64,000 nt of DNA from Hymenobacter sp. 15J16-1T3B (GTDB lineage: Bacteria; Bacteroidota; Bacteroidia; Cytophagales; Hymenobacteraceae). Positions 28,328-36,799 of this stretch are shown here, piece by piece. The position numbers and the translations under genes are program-made. The stretch spans positions 62,001 through 126,000 of the forward strand of contig NZ_JAJFAV010000005.1 of NCBI RefSeq assembly GCF_020711235.1, read 5' to 3'. A model generated the notes under the pieces. That model searched no databases. It saw only the letters and a list, made by a program, of their open reading frames with translations, and was not told the origin of the DNA. Within the stretch, counting starts at the first letter, position 1. Every line of letters starts with the position of its first letter.

Positions 28328-29137
28328 ATGCTTCGCTCCGCCCGCCTGGCCCTGGCCGTAGTGGCCCTGATGGCCGCCGCTGCCCCGGCCGCCCTGGCCC
28401 AGAAAACCAAGCTGAAATACCCCAAGCCGGTCACGCCCGACGTGTACGACGCAGTGGAAAAGCCCGCCCAGCCCGCCGGCGGCCTCGAAGCCTACGGCAA
28501 CTACCTCGGCGACAAGCTCAACTACCCCACCACCGCGCTGCGGGCCGGCGTGCAGGGCACCGTGGAAGTCACCTTCGTGGTCGAAAAAACCGGCGCCACT
28601 TCCAATTGGGAAGTCACCAAAAGCCTCTCGCCGGAGTGCGACGCCGAAGCCCTGCGCCTGGTGAAGGCCGGCCCGCGCTGGACGCCGGCCGAGCACAAAG
28701 GCGGCGTGGTGCGCCAACGCGTGACGGTGCCCATCACCTTCCAGATTCCGGCCGGCAGCGAAACCGCCGGCACCGCCGCGGCGCCGGCGCCCAGCGCCCC
28801 GAGCAGCGCCGCCAACCCCGCCGGCCTGCAAACCGTGGCCCCCGAGGAGCCGGCCCGGCCGGTGGGCGGCACCGAGGCGTGGTTTGAGTGGGTGCAGAAA
28901 GAGCAGAAATACCCCGTCTTGGCCCGCCAGCGCAAGGTGCAGGGCAAAGTGATGATGGAATTTGTTATCGAAAAAGACGGTTCGCTTACCAACATCAAAC
29001 CCGTTCAGCGTCTGGGGTCTGGCCTGGATGAAGAAGCCATCCGCATCGTGAAAGCCAGCCCCAAGTGGGAGCCGGCAAAATATAAGGGGGCCCCAATCCG
29101 TCAGAAGATGGTACTGCCCATCCTGTTTCAGTTGTAG
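28328..29137 (+). CDS. Secreted protein with two tandem TonB C-terminal domains
   Basis: The 269-residue product has a signal peptide (LALAVVALMAAAAPAALAQ). It carries two TonB_C domains, at about residues 52-140 (AYLGDKLNYPTTALRAG, GTVEVTFVVEKTGA) and 180-269 (WFEWVQKEQKYPVLAR, GKVMMEFVIEKDGSL), joined by an Ala/Pro-rich linker. A normal TonB has one such domain, an N-terminal membrane anchor and a Pro-rich spacer. Here the anchor is replaced by a cleavable signal, so energy coupling to ExbBD is unlikely. It may bind outer-membrane receptors or act as a periplasmic adaptor. It precedes the DAC-like gene by 83 bases on the same strand. Confidence 0.85.
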   Translation: MLRSARLALAVVALMAAAAPAALAQKTKLKYPKPVTPDVYDAVEKPAQPAGGLEAYGNYLGDKLNYPTTALRAGVQGTVEVTFVVEKTGATSNWEVTKSLSPECDAEALRLVKAGPRWTPAEHKGGVVRQRVTVPITFQIPAGSETAGTAAAPAPSAPSSAANPAGLQTVAPEEPARPVGGTEAWFEWVQKEQKYPVLARQRKVQGKVMMEFVIEKDGSLTNIKPVQRLGSGLDEEAIRIVKASPKWEPAKYKGAPIRQKMVLPILFQL

Positions 29138-29220
29138 GCCCGCACCGCTGTATTCGCCGAAACATTTCGGGGCGCGGCGGGTACTTGTAGCACGCTTCCT
29201 CCCCCAACACGCGCCGCCCC

Positions 29221-30765
29221 ATGTTTAGCCCCCTGCCCGTCGTTGCCCCGCACGCCATCATCGTTCCGGCGGCGGTCGAGTTTACCATCTGGCCCTACCA
29301 GCACCGCTTCCAGCGGGCGGCGCAGCACATGGCTGAGGGCATCTTCGACGACCTCGACGCCGAGCTGCAGCCCCAGGTCATGCTTATCGGCATTCCGCTG
29401 GAGGGCGGGGCGGCCATCTGCCTGGAGCCCGAGAGCTGCGGGCTGCCGCCGGAGGCTTTCAGCGGCGTGGTGGCCCGCGGGCAATACCTGCGCCGCACCG
29501 AGTCGGAGGGCTGGCCGGCCCGCGAAGACGACACGGCCGAAATCCGCCGCCGCCGCCACGAGTTCAAGGGCATCAAACTAGCCGTGCAGGAGGTGCTCGA
29601 CGAGCTGACGCCCCGCAACGGCGCCCGCCGCTCCTTCGCCGGCTGGCCGGTGCTCATCGGCGACTTTTTCGTGGTGACGGTGCTGCAGCTGCGCCGCAAG
29701 GCCCTGCGCCACCACCCCGCCCTGCGCCCCCACCGCTACTACACCGACGGTCGGCCCCTGGCGTCCTCGCTTATCGAGGCGGCCATTGCGCGCTTCGGCG
29801 AGGAGTGCGTGAAGGCCCTGACCGAGCCCGAGCCCGGCTCCGGCCTGCTTACCCGCCCCCGCGACACCGACGAAATCGTGCGCGCCGCCGGCAAGTTTCT
29901 GCTCGACACGCCCGCCCAGGCCCTGGGCCTCGACCCAGCCGGCGCCAAGCTCTTCAACGTGCTGAACACGGTGTCGTCGCTGCGCTACGAGGGCACGGCC
30001 GGCGTGGGGCAGCTGGTGCTGGCCCGCCGCGGCCACCCCAACGTGCAGGAAATCTTCGCCCTCACCTGCCCCACCCCGCTCAGCGACTACCGGGCCGTGC
30101 GCAAGCTGCTGCAGATGTCGACGGCCGATGTGAGCCTGCTCTCCGACGGGGAAAACGTGTACGCCCTGGGCCGCACCCTGGGTCAGTACGACGCCTCCCG
30201 CGAGGACATGTTCATCATCAACTTCCTGCACCACTACGTGTGGGAGCTGCGCCACGACGGGCAAGTGCTGGTGCGCGCCGCCTACGGGCAGCCCAACCTG
30301 CCCCAGTCGCGCCTGAGCCGCTCGGAGTTTCGCCGCGGCCTGCGCGACACCTTCGGCGTGACGGAATCGGAGAAAGTGGAGCGGCTCTGGGACGTGCTGC
30401 TCGAAGCCAGCCGCCAGCAGCACGGCACCTTGGTGGTCATCACCACCGAGGCCCTGGCCGAAGCCGACCGCCTCAAGCTGCAGTGCACCCTCATCGAGCC
30501 GGTGCCGCTCACCCCGCTCATCACCCGCCTGGTCACCGCCATCGACGGGGCCGTGCTCATCGACCCGGAAGCCTACTGCTACTCCATCGGCGTGATTCTC
30601 GACGGCAAGGCCTCGGGCCGCGGCTCCAGCACCCGCGGGGCGCGCTACAACTCGGCCCTGCGCTACGTGGAAAGCTCACCCTACCCGTGCATGGCCATTG
30701 TGGTGAGTGAAGACGGCCTGGTCGACATCCTGACCAAGGACACGCTGCCCAACCGGCACGAGTAG
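29221..30765 (+). CDS. DAC (diadenylate cyclase/DisA_N)-domain protein with altered RHR motif
   Basis: The 514-residue product ends in a DAC-like domain (about residues 395-510). The helix LWDVLLEASRQQHGTLVVIT and the segment LTPLITRLVTAIDGAVLID correspond to the start of DAC domains, and the DGA motif is present (Asp 442). At the position of the second canonical motif (GTRHR), the sequence is TRGARYNSA (RGAR at 472-475). The last strand, CMAIVVSEDGLVDIL, matches the family. The N-terminal 390 residues are not recognised; they include GIPLEGGAA and GWPVLIGDFFVVTVLQLRRKAL and may be a sensor. Active cyclases make c-di-AMP; whether this one is active or is a binding/sensing version is open. No membrane segment is seen. 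Confidence 0.82.
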   Translation: MFSPLPVVAPHAIIVPAAVEFTIWPYQHRFQRAAQHMAEGIFDDLDAELQPQVMLIGIPLEGGAAICLEPESCGLPPEAFSGVVARGQYLRRTESEGWPAREDDTAEIRRRRHEFKGIKLAVQEVLDELTPRNGARRSFAGWPVLIGDFFVVTVLQLRRKALRHHPALRPHRYYTDGRPLASSLIEAAIARFGEECVKALTEPEPGSGLLTRPRDTDEIVRAAGKFLLDTPAQALGLDPAGAKLFNVLNTVSSLRYEGTAGVGQLVLARRGHPNVQEIFALTCPTPLSDYRAVRKLLQMSTADVSLLSDGENVYALGRTLGQYDASREDMFIINFLHHYVWELRHDGQVLVRAAYGQPNLPQSRLSRSEFRRGLRDTFGVTESEKVERLWDVLLEASRQQHGTLVVITTEALAEADRLKLQCTLIEPVPLTPLITRLVTAIDGAVLIDPEAYCYSIGVILDGKASGRGSSTRGARYNSALRYVESSPYPCMAIVVSEDGLVDILTKDTLPNRHE

Positions 30766-30802
30766 GGGCAGTGCGTACAGAAGCGCGCTGACAAACAGTT
30801 GT

Positions 30803-30906
30803 CTGTCATCCGGAGCAACGCGAAGGATCTTATGGGATAAGAACGTCGGCCGTAACAACGACTCGTTCTCGCGTGAAAAGGTTCTTCGCGTTGCTCCGCA
30901 TGACAG
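30803..30906. repeat. Dispersed inverted repeat pair (REP-like)
   Basis: Arms 30803-30825 and 30884-30906 (23 bases, core GGAGCAACGCGAAG) are reverse complements with one mismatch, enclosing about 58 bases. The arm starts CTGTCATCC, as in the related elements at 9547-9714 and 42821-42890. It fills the gap between the convergent DAC-like and MBL genes and could also terminate transcription. Confidence 0.72.
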
Positions 30907-30927
30907 TACTATGGTGAGCCAGCTTGA

Positions 30928-31932
30928 TTAGCTCCGCTCCCACCAGCGGGAGCTGAAGCCGGCAGGCTCCACCTCCGTGGGCCGGCCCGGCGTGGGCAGC
31001 AGCAAGGGAATACCGGCCGCCGCGGCCAGCGCCTGCACCTGCTCCACCGGCTCGCGCCAGCTGTGAAAGGCCAGGTTGAAGGTGCCCCAGTGAATCGGCA
31101 GCAGCACCCGGCCGCGCAGGGCTTGGTGGGCCTGCACGGCGTTTTCGGGCCCGAGGTGAATATCGGGCCAGCCTTCCCCGTAGGCGCCGACTTCCAGCAT
31201 GGTCAGGTCGAAGGGCCCGTAGGCCGCGCCGATTTCCTGGTGGCCGGCCAAGAAGGGCCCGGTGTCGCCGCCGAAGAACACGCGGTGCGCGGGGCCCTGC
31301 AGCACGTAGGAGGCCCACAAGGTCTGGTTCTGGCCGGTGATGCCGCGGCCGGAGAAGTGGCGGGCGGGCACGGCTGTGACGGTCAACTCATCTAGCCGGA
31401 ACGAGTCGGTCCAGTCCAGCTCGTGAATCAGCTGCGGGTTCCAGCCGGCCGCGGCATAGTAGCGGCCCACTCGCAGCGGGCAGAGCACCGGCACCGCGGG
31501 CTGCAGGCGCGCCAGCTGCCGCAGGGTCGCCGGGTCGAGGTGGTCGTAGTGGTCGTGCGACTGGATGATGAGGTCCAGCGGCGGCAGCTCGGCCAAGGCC
31601 AACGGCACCGGGAAAAAGCGCCTGCCGAAACCGAAGGATACCGGCGAGGCGTAGCCGGCCCACATCGGGTCGGTGAGGATGCGGCGGCCGTCGAGCTCCA
31701 GCAGCACGGTGGAGTGGCCCAGCCAGGTCACGCGCAGGCCGCCGGCGGGCGGCGCGGCGTACACCCGCGCATCGACGCGAAACGGGGCCAGCGCGGGCTT
31801 GGGCACGCGTTCTTCGGCGCCCAGCAGCAGGCGGCGCAGCATGGGCAGGGTGCCGCCCTGCACGCCCTTGGCGGTGGGCACGGGGTTCAGAAACTCAGCG
31901 CCCTGAAGCCGGGCGCGCTGCAAAAAGGACAT
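30928..31932 (-). CDS. MBL-fold metallohydrolase, NAPE-PLD/UlaG-like
   Basis: I placed the start at the ATG at 31932 (334 residues, MSFLQRAR). The metallo-beta-lactamase fold is shown by VTWLGHSTVLLELDG, TDPMW, the metal motif SHDHYDHLD, PARHFSGRG, FFGGDTG, and the late HWGTFNLAFH. The order and spacing match the NAPE-hydrolysing phospholipase D-like branch (SHNHYDHLD, HWGTF-L-HE). Members cleave phosphodiester or lactone bonds in lipids and sugars; the substrate here is not determinable. No signal peptide is evident. Confidence 0.92.
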   Translation of the reverse strand: MSFLQRARLQGAEFLNPVPTAKGVQGGTLPMLRRLLLGAEERVPKPALAPFRVDARVYAAPPAGGLRVTWLGHSTVLLELDGRRILTDPMWAGYASPVSFGFGRRFFPVPLALAELPPLDLIIQSHDHYDHLDPATLRQLARLQPAVPVLCPLRVGRYYAAAGWNPQLIHELDWTDSFRLDELTVTAVPARHFSGRGITGQNQTLWASYVLQGPAHRVFFGGDTGPFLAGHQEIGAAYGPFDLTMLEVGAYGEGWPDIHLGPENAVQAHQALRGRVLLPIHWGTFNLAFHSWREPVEQVQALAAAAGIPLLLPTPGRPTEVEPAGFSSRWWERS

Positions 31933-32006
31933 GGCATGAATACTCAGCGGAGGCGGCAACGGGCCGGCTGCTACGAAGGACGCGCCAGCCCGCCGAATAC
32001 TTTGCG

Positions 32007-32522
32007 CTAGCCGCGCTTTTTCGCCCGAAACGACCACGTGATGCGAAACACGGCCACCACGTCGCCGCTCGCGTCGCGGCCGGTACTGGTAGCCAGCACG
32101 GTGCGTCCCTGGCCGGTGGCGCGGCTTTCGGCCACGGCCTGGGCAATGGCGGCCCCGTCGGCACACTCGAAGGCAATGCGGGTAACGGCTTTTTTGGTGA
32201 AGTCCGCTTCTAGCCCCACCACCAGCATCGACACCGGGGCGCCGGTGCTCGTGTGCATCATGGCTAGCACGCCGGAGGCCATTTCGGCGGCCATGCTCAG
32301 GCAGGCGAAGTAGATACTGCGGAACGGGTTTTGGGTGAGGTACTTGAAGGGCACCGTCACCGTGGCGGCTTCGAGCGTGAGTTGCTGCACGCGCACGCCC
32401 GCCAGGCCGGCGGCCGGCAGCTTGCTGAGCAGAAAGAGGCGCTGCTTAAACGGGTTGAGCAGTTGGCGACGGAAAGCCGCCAGGGCGGGCGTATCGACGG
32501 GCGGGGCAGCAGGTTGGGCCAT
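32007..32522 (-). CDS. DUF4442 hotdog-fold protein (thioesterase-like)
   Basis: The 171-residue product has the hotdog-fold layout of the DUF4442 group: an N-terminal helix (FKQRLFLLSKLPAAGLAGV), a strand (VTVPFKYLTQNPFRSIYFACLSMAAEMASG) with the long central helix, then strands SMLVVGLEADFTKKA and VVAVFRITWSFRAKKRG. The YLTQNPF...IYFA signature is characteristic. Relatives are predicted acyl-CoA thioesterases; enzymatic activity is inferred from fold, not shown. It is separated from the MBL gene by 74 bases and is oriented the same way. Confidence 0.85.
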   Translation of the reverse strand: MAQPAAPPVDTPALAAFRRQLLNPFKQRLFLLSKLPAAGLAGVRVQQLTLEAATVTVPFKYLTQNPFRSIYFACLSMAAEMASGVLAMMHTSTGAPVSMLVVGLEADFTKKAVTRIAFECADGAAIAQAVAESRATGQGRTVLATSTGRDASGDVVAVFRITWSFRAKKRG

Positions 32523-32693
32523 GGGTTTGGGAAGCGGGTGCAGCCCAAGATACAGCTTTCGTAATTAGTCGGCATGCCGAATACTACGCCTAGTGCCCAC
32601 CTCGCCCTGACGCTGCGCGTCGCGGCCGGAAGGCATACAAGCGGCGGGCTCCTAGTCTATTGGCTCACTGCCCGGCCCGGCCATGCAGCGCGC

Positions 32694-33869
32694 TTAGGCC
32701 GGCAGGGCGGCCAGCAGCTCGACTACCCGGTCCAGCTCTTCAACGGTATTGAAGTAGTGGGGCGAGAGGCGGATGGCCCACTCGACCTGCTTGCGGCTGA
32801 AATCGAGCAGGGCGAAGCTTTTCAGGCTGACGGTGAAGAACACGCGGTGCGCGGTCAACCAGTCCGTCAGTTCAGCTTGCGCCCGGCCCGGGGCGTCGAA
32901 GGTGACGAGGCTGCACTGCTCGGAGCCTTGGTCGAGCAAGCGCAGGTGCGGCAGCTGGGCCAGGCGTTGCCGCAGGTGCGCCGTGAGTTGGGCGTTGCGC
33001 TCGGCAATGGCCCGAACGCCCACCGCGTTGGCGTAGCGCACGGCTTCCATCAGGCCCAGCACTGTGCCGCCCAATTCCTGCTGCTCGAAGCGGCGCGCAT
33101 CCGGGTGCACCGCGTAGGCGTCGGCGCCGGTCCAGGCGGCGCCGCGGCGGTCGATGAACAGGGGCTCCAGGCCGGCTTGTAGGGCGCGGTCGGACACGTA
33201 GAGGAAGCCTGTGCCGCGGGGGCCGCGCAGAAACTTGCGGCCGGGCGCGTTCAGAAAGTCGCAGCCGATGGCCTGCACGTCCACCTCCAGTTGCCCCACC
33301 GACTGGCTGGCGTCGACCAAGTACCAAGTGTCGTGCTGCCGGCACAGGGCCCCAACGGCGGCCACGGGCTGCACCAAGCCGGAATTGGTAGGCACGTGCG
33401 TGACGGCCACGAGCACCGGCCGGTGCTCCCGCAGCAACCGGGCAAAGTCGTCCAGGTCCAGGTCGCCGCTGGGCTGGGTGCGGGCCCGCACCACCCTGAT
33501 GCCGAAGCGCTTCTGCAGGGCCAGAAAGGCAATGTGGTTGGAAATATAGTCGTCGTCGGTGGTCAGAATGACGTCACCGGCTCGAAACGGAATGGCGGCC
33601 AGCGCGCGGCTGTAGGCATCGGTGGCGTTCCAGGCAAAAGCGAAGTTGCGGGGCTGCGCGTTCAGCAGCTGGGCCAGCTCGGCGTAGAGCTGCTGCAGCC
33701 CGGCGGCGTGGCGGCGCTCCACCTCGTACCCGCCCAGCTGCTCTTCCTGCAGCAAGTACTCGGTCATGGCGGCCACCACCGGCCGCGGCATCAATGAGGC
33801 GCCAGCGCTATTCAGAAACAACTTATCGGCGCAGCCGGGGGTCTGCTGGCGCAGGAGGTCAACGTTCAT
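32694..33869 (-). CDS. Aminotransferase class V-fold PLP enzyme
   Basis: I placed the start at the ATG at 33869 (391 residues, MNVDLLRQ); the upstream frame is low-complexity. The fold is shown by FLNSAGASLMPRPV, the nucleotide/phosphate segment NATDAYSRA, HVPTNSG, the cofactor Asp in LVDASQSVGQ (Asp 186) and the Schiff-base Lys in APGRKFLRGPRGTGFLYV (Lys 212). This is the cysteine-desulfurase/isopenicillin-N-epimerase-like branch. The reaction may be desulfuration, epimerisation or transamination; the sequence does not decide. No iron-sulfur or sulfur-carrier gene is adjacent. Confidence 0.92.
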   Translation of the reverse strand: MNVDLLRQQTPGCADKLFLNSAGASLMPRPVVAAMTEYLLQEEQLGGYEVERRHAAGLQQLYAELAQLLNAQPRNFAFAWNATDAYSRALAAIPFRAGDVILTTDDDYISNHIAFLALQKRFGIRVVRARTQPSGDLDLDDFARLLREHRPVLVAVTHVPTNSGLVQPVAAVGALCRQHDTWYLVDASQSVGQLEVDVQAIGCDFLNAPGRKFLRGPRGTGFLYVSDRALQAGLEPLFIDRRGAAWTGADAYAVHPDARRFEQQELGGTVLGLMEAVRYANAVGVRAIAERNAQLTAHLRQRLAQLPHLRLLDQGSEQCSLVTFDAPGRAQAELTDWLTAHRVFFTVSLKSFALLDFSRKQVEWAIRLSPHYFNTVEELDRVVELLAALPA

Positions 33870-34026
33870 ACGCGGTGCAAGAAGGGGCAGGGGCGCCGGC
33901 CCGGGCTGGGGCGGCGAGCCGCAAGTTATGGCTTGGCGGGGCACGGAGGCCCGGCCACCCGCGCCAGGCAGCCTGCCGGCGCCTATCTTTCGTCGGTTCC
34001 GCTTTCTTCAGCGGCCCGACCTTGCC

Positions 34027-34536
34027 ATGCTTCTGCCCTATTTCGTCCCATCACCGGCCGTATCCACGGCGCTAGTTGATCAGCTACTGGATTTTTTACG
34101 CAGCATCGGCCTTCCGGTGCGCGAGGCTCCGGTCCCGGCCGACAGCTTTTTGCCCGGCCTGCGCATCGAAGACGGGGCGCTGCTAGTGGACCGTGCCCGC
34201 CTGCTTTACCCCGGCGACATTCTGCACGAGGCCGGGCATCTGGCCGTGGTTCCCGCCGCCGTGCGCGCCGGCCTCGGTCCCAACATTGCCCAGTACCGCA
34301 CGCCCGACGAGGCCCAGGGCGACGAAATCGTGGCCCAGCTCTGGAGCTACGCCGCCGCGGTAGCCCTGGATTTGTCGCCGGCCGTCGTCTTCCACGCCGA
34401 CGGCTACCACGGGCACAGCGAGTGGTTTACCCAGAACTACCAGCAGGGGCAGTACCCCGGCTTGCCGCTGCTGGTGTGGATGGGCCTGACCACCGCCGAA
34501 GAGTTTCCGCGCATGACGCGCTGGCTGCGGGAGTAG
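34027..34536 (+). CDS. Small protein with HEAGH metallopeptidase-like motif
   Basis: The 169-residue product starts at the ATG at 34027 (MLLPYFVP), chosen because the upstream reading frame overlaps the aminotransferase promoter region and has no codon bias. The segment DILHEAGHLAVV (His 67 to His 71) matches an HExxH zinc motif, and a downstream Asp/Glu-rich helix (DEAQGDEIVAQLWSYAA) could give the third ligand. The C-terminal part includes FHADGYHGHSEW. I do not recognise a named family; it is probably a conserved hypothetical in Bacteroidota. A peptidase role is only suggested by the motif. Confidence 0.78.
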   Translation: MLLPYFVPSPAVSTALVDQLLDFLRSIGLPVREAPVPADSFLPGLRIEDGALLVDRARLLYPGDILHEAGHLAVVPAAVRAGLGPNIAQYRTPDEAQGDEIVAQLWSYAAAVALDLSPAVVFHADGYHGHSEWFTQNYQQGQYPGLPLLVWMGLTTAEEFPRMTRWLRE

Positions 34537-34570
34537 CTTGATTTTTGGGGCTTTGCCGGCGAAAAAGGAC

Positions 34571-34753
34571 GTCTTCCTGAGCAAAGCGAAGGAGCTTCTC
34601 CCCCCCTGCACCGCCGTTGCGACGGAGTGCGGCCGCTTTTCACTCTTATAGCAAAGAAGCGCAGCCACCTCGCCCGGACGAAAGGGCGTTGGTGGCTGCG
34701 CTTCTTGGTTGGTGCAGAGCACGCGGAAGGTCCTTCGCTCTGCTCAGGATGGC
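34571..34753. repeat. Dispersed inverted repeat pair (REP-like)
   Basis: Imperfect arms near 34571-34600 (core CCTGAGCAAAGCGAAGGA) and 34725-34753 (reverse complement of CCTGAGCAGAGCGAAGGACC) enclose a strong terminator-like hairpin. The core is the same as in the element at 9547-9714. No gene is present in the gap 34537-34765. Confidence 0.7.
34654..34706. terminator. Hairpin between convergent genes
   Basis: A 16-bp perfect stem (34654-34669 with 34691-34706), extended by an inner CGCCC/GGGCG pairing, lies about 120 bases past the HEAGH gene stop and 60 bases past the stop of the DUF3857 gene, so it may serve both. It is nested inside the REP-like arms. Confidence 0.65.
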
Positions 34754-34765
34754 GTTCTGGTGGTG

Positions 34766-36769
34766 CTACGAGCCTTTTTCCAGCACCAGCACCACTTTGT
34801 TGAAATTGGCGGAGGCGTTGATGACGTTGCGGAAGGCTTCGAAGTCCTTTTTCGGCCAGTAAATCTGGTTGTAGCTTTCCTCGATCTGCACGGTCACTTT
34901 CTGGCCCTGCTGCTGGAAGACGGAGTGGAAGAAATACACCGGCTTGTCCGCCGGGCCGGCGTCGGCTTTGATGTTGAGGTCGGTGAGGTTGCGGATGCGG
35001 TAGCCGGCCGGAATGTCGAAGACGATGGTGCGGTTGAAGCGGTGGTTGTACGTGTTTTCCACGTCGAGCTGCCGCTCCTCCTGCTGGTACAAAGACGACT
35101 GCGGCCCAATCAGCTCCCCGACTTTGAAGAGGTACTTGGGTCCAGCGCGGTCGAGCACGGCCGCCGATTCCACCGTCGCGTCGATGGTGAGCGGGTGCTG
35201 CAGGGCGTTGCGGCCGGCTTCGGCGTTTTTCACCTCCAAGGACTTAAACGTCGCGTCGGGCACCGAGCTCTTCACCAGCGTCTGCAGTACTTCGGTGCGC
35301 TTGTCGGCCGGCATCAGCGGGAAGTAGGGCTGAATGGGCTGGGCCTGGTAGCCGCCGAACACCTGCCGGATGGCCACGGTGGCCTTGTCCAACGTCGGGG
35401 CGAAGTCCACTTTGATGTCGAGGTCGTTGGGGCTCAGCTCGGCGGGCAGGGCCGGGATGTCGCGCAGCACGCCCACGGCCGATTCGGCGGCGCCCAGCTG
35501 CACCAGCTTCACCGACAGGGCCTTGCTGGCCGTCCACTCCGCCGGAATCATGCCGTAGCGGTAGTCGGGGCGGCCGGGGGCGAGGTACTGCTTGGTGGCC
35601 GGGAAGTAGAAAGCGTAGTGGTCGAGCTGGTTCCAGGTGTCAAAGTCGCCGTCGAAGGGTATTTCGCTGCGGTCGGCCACCACCACCACTTCGTGGGTGA
35701 TGTCGTGGGCGCGCAGCAGGCCGGCCAGCAGGCGGGCCATGCCCAGCTCCGAGGCCGTGCGCGTGGCTACCACCTGCCCCACCCGGTACACGCCAGGCCC
35801 GACGTTGATGCTGGTCTTGACGCCCTGCTCTAGGGCCCGAATCTGCTCCTCCACCGGCAAGGAAGTCGACACGCCGAGCTGCTTGTCGAACTTCTCCACG
35901 GCCTTTTTCTCGTCCTTGTCCAGCTCCCACACCTGCCCGTACACCAGCTGGCTGGCGTCGTTCCAGGTGAAGAGGCGGCTGCGCCCGCGCTGGGCGCTGT
36001 AGGCAATTTTGAACTCCACGCGCATCCGCTGGGCCGAGGTGTGGGCAAAGGCCTCGTCACGCAGGGCGGGCACGTCGGCCAGCTGCACGCGCAGGCGGCG
36101 CTTCTGGCTGCCGCTGAGCGTGTCGATTTTGGCCTCCGGGCCGTGGTAGGTGCGCGCCTCGTAGGTGATGCTGGGCGGGGCAATCAGCTCGAAGTCGACA
36201 TCGTGAGCAGGCACGGCGTTCTGCAGCCACTCGCGGCCGAAGTAGTCAGCGTCGGAGAGGTGGGCGTAGATGTATTCTACCTCGCTGCCCTTCTCCACGC
36301 CGTCGACGGCAATGATGCGAAAGTTGCGGCGGCTGCCCTCGCCGTCTTTCAGCTCCTTCATGTCCTTTTCGGCCACTTCCACCACCTGCCCGCGCGGACT
36401 CACGGTACGGGCCCGCAGCTGCACCACCTGCCCGTCGCCGTCGATGGGCAGGTAGATTTTGTTGTACTGCTCGATGCCCTCGTCGGTGTTCACGCGCACG
36501 ATGCGGTGCTCCACGGTGTACATCAGCGGCCGGTGCCGGGCGTCGAAGACGTACTCGCGGGCCGTGAAGTCGCGCAGGATGACCGCCGGCTGGCTTGCAT
36601 CGGCTGCCGACACGGGCAGGCGGGCGTGGCGGTCCTGCCACTTGTAGTCGGCGTAGGTCAGTCCGCCGGGCAGCTCGGGTTTAGCGTTTTTCTGAGCTAA
36701 GGCCGGCCAGGCAATACCGGCGAGCAGCAGAGCAAGCAGCGGCCGTTGGAGGGTAGATGCGGAGCGCAT
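34766..36769 (-). CDS. DUF3857 protein with a degenerate transglutaminase domain
   Basis: The 667-residue product has a signal peptide (LLALLLAGIAWPALAQ). A DUF3857 domain follows (about 60-240; TVEHRIVRVNTDEGIEQYN, YLPIDGDGQVVQLRART). In the transglutaminase-like part, the position of the catalytic Cys is occupied by Glu 341 in TASELGMARLLAGLLRA; the His (384, LDHYAF) and a later Asp (PDYRYG) remain. It should therefore lack normal transglutaminase or protease activity. A beta-rich C-terminal part follows. Its start is 30 bases past the stop of an intact homologue, so they share an operon with the MORN-repeat gene. Confidence 0.9.
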   Translation of the reverse strand: MRSASTLQRPLLALLLAGIAWPALAQKNAKPELPGGLTYADYKWQDRHARLPVSAADASQPAVILRDFTAREYVFDARHRPLMYTVEHRIVRVNTDEGIEQYNKIYLPIDGDGQVVQLRARTVSPRGQVVEVAEKDMKELKDGEGSRRNFRIIAVDGVEKGSEVEYIYAHLSDADYFGREWLQNAVPAHDVDFELIAPPSITYEARTYHGPEAKIDTLSGSQKRRLRVQLADVPALRDEAFAHTSAQRMRVEFKIAYSAQRGRSRLFTWNDASQLVYGQVWELDKDEKKAVEKFDKQLGVSTSLPVEEQIRALEQGVKTSINVGPGVYRVGQVVATRTASELGMARLLAGLLRAHDITHEVVVVADRSEIPFDGDFDTWNQLDHYAFYFPATKQYLAPGRPDYRYGMIPAEWTASKALSVKLVQLGAAESAVGVLRDIPALPAELSPNDLDIKVDFAPTLDKATVAIRQVFGGYQAQPIQPYFPLMPADKRTEVLQTLVKSSVPDATFKSLEVKNAEAGRNALQHPLTIDATVESAAVLDRAGPKYLFKVGELIGPQSSLYQQEERQLDVENTYNHRFNRTIVFDIPAGYRIRNLTDLNIKADAGPADKPVYFFHSVFQQQGQKVTVQIEESYNQIYWPKKDFEAFRNVINASANFNKVVLVLEKGS

Positions 36770-36799
36770 AAGCGGATAATAAAGCAGCTGAAGCCCGGG

